From a virus, in IMG/VR virus record IMGVR_UViG_3300034355_000282, positions 1-33,608 of that record: 33,608 bases of DNA. The stretch is one strand, 5' to 3'. The notes under the pieces are model-generated. The model was not told the DNA's origin and searched no databases. It was given only the letters and a program-made list of their open reading frames with translations. Below, piece by piece: positions 28,852 through 33,608 of the stretch (its first letter is position 1; each line of letters begins with the position of its first letter). The position numbers and the translations under genes are program-made.

Positions 28852-30659
28852 CGTTTTATAGCTATTACTTGTTGCCAAATGTGCCTACAATAAGGCGTTG
28901 CTGTGTCTGTTCCTTTCTTAGTGTACCAACCTCCACGTTCAGTCCATACATCACGCCCTACTTGTGCGCTGATTAGGTTAATTTCAGCCCTTGTGTATAG
29001 CCTATCCAACTCAATTAATTGGCGGCAAAAATCTCGGCTTGTTGGTAGTATAACATTGCCTTGTACTCGTGGTGCTTTAGCGTATTGGTAACGAACTACT
29101 ATTTCCGCTTTGGGTGTTTCGGGCTTTAGTACGTTAATACGCCCACCGTCAATCTCAATAATAGAATTAGCCGCAAGTGTATCAATCATTTTTACCAACG
29201 CATCAATCTTAATCTTAACCGCCTTAGCTAAGTCAGGAAGAGGTATCTCTGGGTTTGTCCTAAGTATATCAACAACTTGCTTTTCTTTCTCTGTAAGGTC
29301 AGCAAATGCAGCCCTAATAAACTCATTCTCTCCTTGCTCTGCTTCGCTATCGTTATGAAACTTTCTTACCCTTGTTGATACTATGTTGTAATCGGTTGCG
29401 GGTTTACCGCAATTAGCAAATAGGCTTATTACCTTGCTTGTAGCATCATCAGCCGACATCTGTACAGGAATAGCAATAGGCTCTAAACCTATTCTTTCCC
29501 TTAACTCATCACGGGTTAATATTTGGGTTAATATTTGTTCCGAATAAACAACCTCAAGCGGTGCAAACTCTTTTATCTCCACCTCTCCACCAATGCCAGT
29601 TAACTGTAACGCAAAGTTCCAATTATCCTCCATTGCTTTCTGCCTTGCCTGTACATAAGTCTTTTTAAATAACTCATATTTAAGGTCGGTAGCGTTCCTA
29701 TCTCCTAATGCACCCTCTGTTGGTATACCAAATAATTCAGGGCTTGGTATCTTATGCCCCGAATAGATCTCTTGTTGGATTTGCTTGTTTAACTCTAAAA
29801 ACTGTTTATCAAGGTCGGATGGTGCTAACGTATCTACCGTTGGGGCTTGTACGTTTGGTGGAGTAAACGATAAGATAAACCTACCCGCATTGTTAGTACC
29901 GGCAAACTTATTTCTAAATTGCGCCTCTATGTTGTTCTTAGCTTCCTCTGTTGGCTCTCCATTATGGAATGAGATTAAAGTGCTGCTTACAAAACCATTC
30001 TTTAGGTTGTTGAGGTGAAAGTTAGCAACCTCCATATCCATATTAATATACGGTACTGCACCAACATAATCAGGCAATGGATATACATCAGGCTCGTTAC
30101 CCATCTTAGGTCGGTACAACTTATAAGCGTACATCTTAACGCCTTTGTTTATTCCGTTGTAAGCCTGTACTGTTTCAACATCCCTTGCAGCTAATCGGGT
30201 TGACTTCTCCCACTTATCCGATATGTAATATTCTGAACAATCATTGTTAGTCCTTACCTTTGCAAATGGTATGTGGGTAATGTATTTTAATCTACCTACA
30301 CGGTCAAAGATAAACTTCCAATAAAACCCACCAAAAACCTCCAAGTCCATTACCGACTTATACTGCACATCTTCTGCGGTCTCGTATGGGTTAACCAAAT
30401 CTAAATAGGCATTAACACTATCAGCGTTAACACTATCTTTTTTAGCATCTATACCTTTGCCTGTTATGTATTGTACCTTGCCTGTTATAATAGCGTTATG
30501 CTTTGCAGAGCCATTAAGCAATGCAACAAGGTAATCGGGATAGGTGTTACCCTCTCCAAATAATACCCAGGGCTTTGTGCTATCGTGGTTTTTTACCTCC
30601 TTAAATACAGGTGGCGCACTATTTATCAGCTTTACTACTATTAAATTATTATCCTCCAT
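28848..30659 (-). CDS. Portal protein with C-terminal winged-helix and MuF-like extension
   Basis: A 603-residue protein. Residues 1-430 look like a dodecameric portal (FGEGNTYPDYLVALLNGSAK, then NLKNGFVSSTLISF, then SGHKIPSPELFGIPTEGALG), the DNA gateway at one head vertex. Residues 455-512 form a helix-turn-helix pattern (LTEKEKQVVDILRTNPEIPL, then LAKAVKIKIDALVKMIDTLA). Residues 519-603 end with YTRAEINLISAQVGRDVW, RGGWYTKKG and TPYCRHIWQQ. This resembles the conserved C-terminus of Mu gpF-like head morphogenesis proteins, normally a separate gene. The fusion is in one intact frame. Its start overlaps the preceding gene by 11 bases. Confidence 0.75.
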   Translation of the reverse strand: MEDNNLIVVKLINSAPPVFKEVKNHDSTKPWVLFGEGNTYPDYLVALLNGSAKHNAIITGKVQYITGKGIDAKKDSVNADSVNAYLDLVNPYETAEDVQYKSVMDLEVFGGFYWKFIFDRVGRLKYITHIPFAKVRTNNDCSEYYISDKWEKSTRLAARDVETVQAYNGINKGVKMYAYKLYRPKMGNEPDVYPLPDYVGAVPYINMDMEVANFHLNNLKNGFVSSTLISFHNGEPTEEAKNNIEAQFRNKFAGTNNAGRFILSFTPPNVQAPTVDTLAPSDLDKQFLELNKQIQQEIYSGHKIPSPELFGIPTEGALGDRNATDLKYELFKKTYVQARQKAMEDNWNFALQLTGIGGEVEIKEFAPLEVVYSEQILTQILTRDELRERIGLEPIAIPVQMSADDATSKVISLFANCGKPATDYNIVSTRVRKFHNDSEAEQGENEFIRAAFADLTEKEKQVVDILRTNPEIPLPDLAKAVKIKIDALVKMIDTLAANSIIEIDGGRINVLKPETPKAEIVVRYQYAKAPRVQGNVILPTSRDFCRQLIELDRLYTRAEINLISAQVGRDVWTERGGWYTKKGTDTATPYCRHIWQQVIAIKR

Positions 30660-31041
30660 AAACCGCAGTTGTTACTGTTCTTGTGTATTGTGTGTCGGTG
30701 GTTGCCGTTCCTATTACTTTTACCATTCCGCTTTCAACTATTGTCTTTCCTGTTGGGCTTAGGTTGGTAGCACTTGCTTGTTCGTATACATTGTAAGTCC
30801 ACTCCCCTGTTGTTGCCAATGTTACTTGCCCGGCTATCGGGTTAGGTGTCGCAGTTTCTGTTATCGTAAACTGATTAAACCTATCTAAGTATTGGCTTAA
30901 ATCTACAGGCTGTATGCAATACTTTTTTTCTCCGCTTGCTTTGCTTATAAATTCCCATAAGTAGTAAGCGTTGGCAATAGTTGTCTTCTCTTTTAGAGTT
31001 ACCGTAACTATGTTGCTTTGCCCTTTATTTATAACTACCAT
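30649..31041 (-). CDS. Virion-associated protein of unknown role
   Basis: A 130-residue beta-rich protein (MVVINKGQSNIVTVTLKEKT, then YYLWEFISKASGEKKYC, then GEWTYNVYEQASATNLSPTG). This pattern recurs in structural clusters of Bacteroidota phages, usually near capsid and portal genes. It may be a decoration, head-closure or tail protein. It is the first gene after the strong terminator at 31074-31101, so it likely begins a new transcript. A TTTG in the terminator T-tract lies 19 bases from a TATATTAT, a possible but imperfect promoter. Confidence 0.5.
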   Translation of the reverse strand: MVVINKGQSNIVTVTLKEKTTIANAYYLWEFISKASGEKKYCIQPVDLSQYLDRFNQFTITETATPNPIAGQVTLATTGEWTYNVYEQASATNLSPTGKTIVESGMVKVIGTATTDTQYTRTVTTAVYGG

Positions 31042-31073
31042 ATTTATAATATACAGTTAGTTCGTTTTGTGCC

Positions 31074-31101
31074 AAAAAAAAAGCCCCCACGGATGGAGGC
31101 T
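31074..31101 (-). terminator. Strong intrinsic terminator after the capsid/tail-tube genes
   Basis: The minus strand reads AGCCTCCA (31101-31094), loop TCCG, TGGGGGCT (31089-31082). This is an 8-bp G+C-rich stem with one T-G wobble, then nine T. It ends the unit that contains tail, protease, scaffold and major capsid genes. Confidence 0.9.
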
Positions 31102-31122
31102 CTTCTTAACCGCTACAAACAC

Positions 31123-31626
31123 TTATGAAATCAAACTGCTTTCTGAACCGGTGTACTCAAACCAATCATTAGGCTCGTTACCGTCAAACACTACGGTGTA
31201 ACCGTTAAGGTCGCCCATTGCTGTTCCTGTAACTGCTGTTGAGGTTGTAACCATTAGACCTTTTTGTTTGCCGCAAATCCATAGTTTGCCGTTGTTATCT
31301 TTTACGATAATAACCAAACGGTTTTTAGATAGGGCAACAATTTTGTCACGGGTTTGGTAGGTTAACTTTTGGAAGATAGCCGACACTTGTTGTGCAAAGA
31401 AAACCGTTCCGTTAGGGCGGCTGCCTGTTAGCACACTTTGAGCCATTGAGTTTTCCTCCTCAAGTTCATATTTGTAGAACACGCCCGACTTAGTAATAGC
31501 CGATACTGTTCCACTTGCTTCTGTATAGGCTGTAACATTAGCGGTAGTGTTAATGTAGAGGGTTTGTATACCCCCTACACTATCACGACAATCTAATGCA
31601 AAGCCTTGGGTTATAGCGCAAGGCAT
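31123..31626 (-). CDS. Probable major tail tube protein
   Basis: A 167-residue beta-rich protein (MPCAITQGFALDCRDSVGGI at the start, GTAMGDLNGYTVVFDGNEPN near the end). The pattern of a Cys-containing N-terminus, a central SVLTGSRPNGTVFFAQQVSA strand set, and a C-terminal G-D-L-x-G-Y-x-V-x-F-x-G-x-E matches a common Bacteroidota phage structural protein. I take it as the tail tube subunit because of its size, predicted fold and absence of another candidate. It begins three bases after the capsid gene stop and is followed by the strong terminator. It could instead be a head decoration protein. Confidence 0.45.
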   Translation of the reverse strand: MPCAITQGFALDCRDSVGGIQTLYINTTANVTAYTEASGTVSAITKSGVFYKYELEEENSMAQSVLTGSRPNGTVFFAQQVSAIFQKLTYQTRDKIVALSKNRLVIIVKDNNGKLWICGKQKGLMVTTSTAVTGTAMGDLNGYTVVFDGNEPNDWFEYTGSESSLIS

Positions 31627-31629
31627 AGG

Positions 31630-32547
31630 TTAAGAGTTTGTATATTCAACAATACGATTACCAAAGTAGTACTGAACACCAATTTTGGTTTCAGCTACAA
31701 AGCGAACTTTACGAGCCTCACGAGCGTAAAACAACTCAATGTTTTCTTCTTCGTTTAGCAAGTCAGTACCAAGTACAAAGTTACCATTCTCGCCAAACTC
31801 ACCTGCGATGATACGATTAGTTCCGTTTAAACCCGGTACGCCAATAAGTGTGTACATAGAGTTTTCAACTTTCATTTCGTAACCTACTGCATCACCAAAG
31901 TAATGGTAAAGGTTATCGGCAGCAAGTTTGTTTTGGTAAATTTCAAAGGTATCATAACCGCACATAAACTTTACATTATCACGACCTTTTACGTCAATAG
32001 GTATTTTCGTAATCATGTCCTGTAAAATAGTACGAATGTTGGTAGTATTGATTGTTGATGGAGTTGCAGAAACAACCGTGTTATCAGCATCAATAATTTT
32101 TAATAGTCCGTCAAACTTGTTAAGGTAAACGTTAGCCGAGTTAGTATCACCTTGCCAGATAGCAACCTCTTTACGTTTCTCAATGTTTTGCATAGTATCA
32201 TCAACGATGTACTTTTCAAAATCATCTAAGCCCATAGGAGAACCAGGTTTCAAACCTTTTTGCGTCCATTTAGCCTCAAGGTCTTTAGGACACCAATCAA
32301 GGTAAACGCCAATCTTACCTACTGTTAGGGTGCGTTGAGAGAATGTAGTATCGCCCGATGCAGTAAAACCACACGCTTGGGTTTGCCATACGCCCTCTGT
32401 AGCAATAATGTTTAGTTTCTCGGCAGACTTGATGCCTACCTGTGAGGCTAATAAGCCTGCTGTTTTACCCGAAAATACTAAAGCGTATTTAAGGGTATCC
32501 ATTTCTTCCTTGGTATAATTACCAATGTTGTCAAATACAAATGCCAT
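31630..32547 (-). CDS. Major capsid protein
   Basis: A 305-residue protein starting MAFVFDNIGNYTKEEMDTLK. The balanced composition, the DDFEKYIVDDTMQNIEKRKE helix (spine-helix-like) and the C-terminal ARKVRFVAETKIGVQYYFGN, then RIVEY, fit an HK97-fold capsid subunit. Length is typical of Bacteroidota siphophage capsids made after removal of a separate scaffold. It is directly downstream of the scaffold gene, which follows the protease. No N-terminal delta domain is fused, consistent with the separate scaffold. Confidence 0.8.
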   Translation of the reverse strand: MAFVFDNIGNYTKEEMDTLKYALVFSGKTAGLLASQVGIKSAEKLNIIATEGVWQTQACGFTASGDTTFSQRTLTVGKIGVYLDWCPKDLEAKWTQKGLKPGSPMGLDDFEKYIVDDTMQNIEKRKEVAIWQGDTNSANVYLNKFDGLLKIIDADNTVVSATPSTINTTNIRTILQDMITKIPIDVKGRDNVKFMCGYDTFEIYQNKLAADNLYHYFGDAVGYEMKVENSMYTLIGVPGLNGTNRIIAGEFGENGNFVLGTDLLNEEENIELFYAREARKVRFVAETKIGVQYYFGNRIVEYTNS

Positions 32548-32572
32548 TTTCTTTTATTTTTAGTTTTTTAAG

Positions 32573-33142
32573 TTACTTTTTGTTTGCTGCAAACTTTTGT
32601 GCTGCGGCTTGCATACGCTCTACTACAGTTGCTTTCTCGTTAGCTATTTGTTTGCTGAATGATGTTTTGGTTGGTTTGTCAGCCGGTGCTGATGGGTCTT
32701 CTGCTAACTTCTCAATAACAGCAAACATATCTTTGATAAGTGCTGATTGTGCTGCTAACTCTGTTTTAAGGTCTTTAACCTCATTTTTGTTAATGTTAGC
32801 TAAGGCTGTTTGAATGGCAGCTTCTACGTCTTCCATTTTAACGGGTTGGCTTGCTTCAACCTCAACCTCAACTACAGGCTCGCTTTCAGGTACTTTAATG
32901 TCGGTAACAAAACCACCCTCGGTAGTTACTAATGTACCGTCTTCTAATTCGTGGGTTGCATTTTCAGCAGGCTGTATTCCACCACCTGCATCAATAACAT
33001 TTAGCTTAGTGCCAACGTTAAGTTCGCCCTCGTATTGCACGATTGTACCGTCTTTTAGCTTTGCCTCCATAAACTTATGTTCAGCGTTTAGCTTTAATTT
33101 AATGCGTTCAATAACGCTTTTGATGTCTTGTGTTAAACTCAT
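32573..33142 (-). CDS. Capsid scaffold-like protein, complete copy
   Basis: A 189-residue acidic protein. Residues 1-30 are helical, 30-110 contain Gly/Glu/Val-rich strands, and 105-150 form a helical segment (AAIQTALANINKNEVKDLKT). A proline linker and a basic C-terminus follow (TVVERMQAAAQKFAANKK). A basic C-terminal helix after an acidic body is the usual design of a scaffold that binds the capsid subunit. It lies between protease and major capsid genes, with 25 bases to the capsid start. The other partial copy (1-403) differs by seven residues. Confidence 0.7.
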   Translation of the reverse strand: MSLTQDIKSVIERIKLKLNAEHKFMEAKLKDGTIVQYEGELNVGTKLNVIDAGGGIQPAENATHELEDGTLVTTEGGFVTDIKVPESEPVVEVEVEASQPVKMEDVEAAIQTALANINKNEVKDLKTELAAQSALIKDMFAVIEKLAEDPSAPADKPTKTSFSKQIANEKATVVERMQAAAQKFAANKK

Positions 33143-33608
33143 TGCTTTTTTATTATTAAAACCATTAAAATTAAATGTGTGCCATTAGGTATTCCAAGTC
33201 AGCTAAAGCATCGTGTATCTCTGCTAACTCCTCTTGTGGTACGTCTTCCACTTTAACGTGGTTAAATATTCCCTCAACGCTAAAGCCTTTCATCTCTCCC
33301 GATTTGATTTTCTCCCACACCATATCGTTGTTGACTTTAAAAGAGCCTACCCAACTACCCTCTGGTAAGTCTTGGAATTGTATTCCCCTGGTCTTGTCAA
33401 TAATCATACTTTCGTACATAACAACACCGTCTATCAACTCGCCATTGTGTTGAAGATTTACCTTAGACTGATAGCCCATTTCAAAATAACGCTGCGCTAT
33501 GGCTTCTATGGTTTGTGCATCAAACTGAACGTAGAACTCACGCCCTCCTATGTTTCGGTAAATAGGCATATCGGCAACCATTAAAGCCCCTGTTACTATT
33601 CGCCTGTC
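32740..33608. repeat. Right copy of 869-bp terminal direct repeat
   Basis: This repeats 1-869 in register without indels. The 45 differences split as 22 in the scaffold gene, 7 in the short spacer and 16 in the protease gene, the last all silent. The clean reading frames on both sides show real biological variation rather than read errors. Confidence 0.85.
33171..33608 (-). CDS. Prohead protease, XkdF-like, partial (N-terminus cut by window edge)
   Basis: This is the C-terminal 145 residues of the protease described at 432-1016. The frame is open to the window edge (D-R-R-I-V-T-G-A-L before the internal Met at 33581), so the first Met seen here is not the true start. Protein sequence is identical to the other copy across the shared region, including His and Ser candidates. 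The 16 nucleotide changes are all synonymous, a sign of purifying selection. Confidence 0.8.
   Translation of the reverse strand, partial: DRRIVTGALMVADMPIYRNIGGREFYVQFDAQTIEAIAQRYFEMGYQSKVNLQHNGELIDGVVMYESMIIDKTRGIQFQDLPEGSWVGSFKVNNDMVWEKIKSGEMKGFSVEGIFNHVKVEDVPQEELAEIHDALADLEYLMAHI

Noticed and set aside
1-33608. tRNA genes, CRISPR arrays, insertion sequences
   Set aside because: No cloverleaf, regular spacer array, or transposase-like frame was found on either strand by eye.

Overview
The window looks like one complete, slightly over-length genome of a tailed double-stranded DNA phage (siphovirus type) infecting a member of the Bacteroidota. Its first 869 bases (1-869) recur at its end (32740-33608) in the same orientation, with 45 substitutions and no indels by my hand count. 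The genome unit is therefore about 32.7 kb, and the contig wraps past its own start. That fits a circularly permuted, headful-packaged genome assembled from two strain variants. The host assignment rests on TAnnTTTG-type -7 promoter elements, the near absence of Shine-Dalgarno sites, AT-rich sequence, and structural families typical of Bacteroidota phages. I see no integrase, excisionase, tRNA, insertion sequence or CRISPR array.

All genes but one are on the minus strand, tightly packed, often with overlapping TAATG or ATGA stop-start junctions. Terminators suggest three leftward transcription units. Unit 1 runs from 22.5 kb down to 8.6 kb. It starts at a promoter/operator region with two TACATTTG boxes and a 15-bp palindrome. 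It carries small regulators, a DnaA domain IV protein, ERF annealing protein, YqaJ exonuclease, a RusA-like resolvase, a DUF1376 replication protein, DnaB helicase, a PP-loop/PAPS-reductase-like enzyme, an RHH regulator, HNH nuclease, a sigma-like factor, two glycosyltransferases, an FkbM methyltransferase, small terminase, a lipoprotein and large terminase. It ends at a terminator at about 8.61 kb.

Unit 2 runs from 8.3 kb down to 1 and through the circular join to 31.1 kb. It carries a frameshifted tail assembly chaperone, a gp10-like neck protein, two large tail proteins, tape measure, XkdF-type prohead protease, scaffold, major capsid protein and a probable tail tube protein, and ends at a strong terminator at 31.07-31.10 kb. 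Unit 3 runs from 31.04 kb to 22.66 kb. It carries a virion protein, a portal with extra C-terminal domains, head-tail connectors, a tail fibre, and a lysis region (holin candidate, M15 endolysin, spanin-like proteins) plus a metallophosphoesterase, and ends at a terminator at 22.61-22.64 kb. The single plus-strand gene (8343-8666) has its own promoter and sits between units 1 and 2.

The most notable point is the tail assembly chaperone. The 231-residue frame contains a run of nine T, after which a second frame (-1) stays open for 95 codons and encodes the WGW-type C-terminal domain. The two frames overlap for about 63 codons and both look protein-like. Several coding genes shorter than 60 codons were also recovered: an RHH regulator, two small membrane proteins and two small proteins in the structural and lysis regions.
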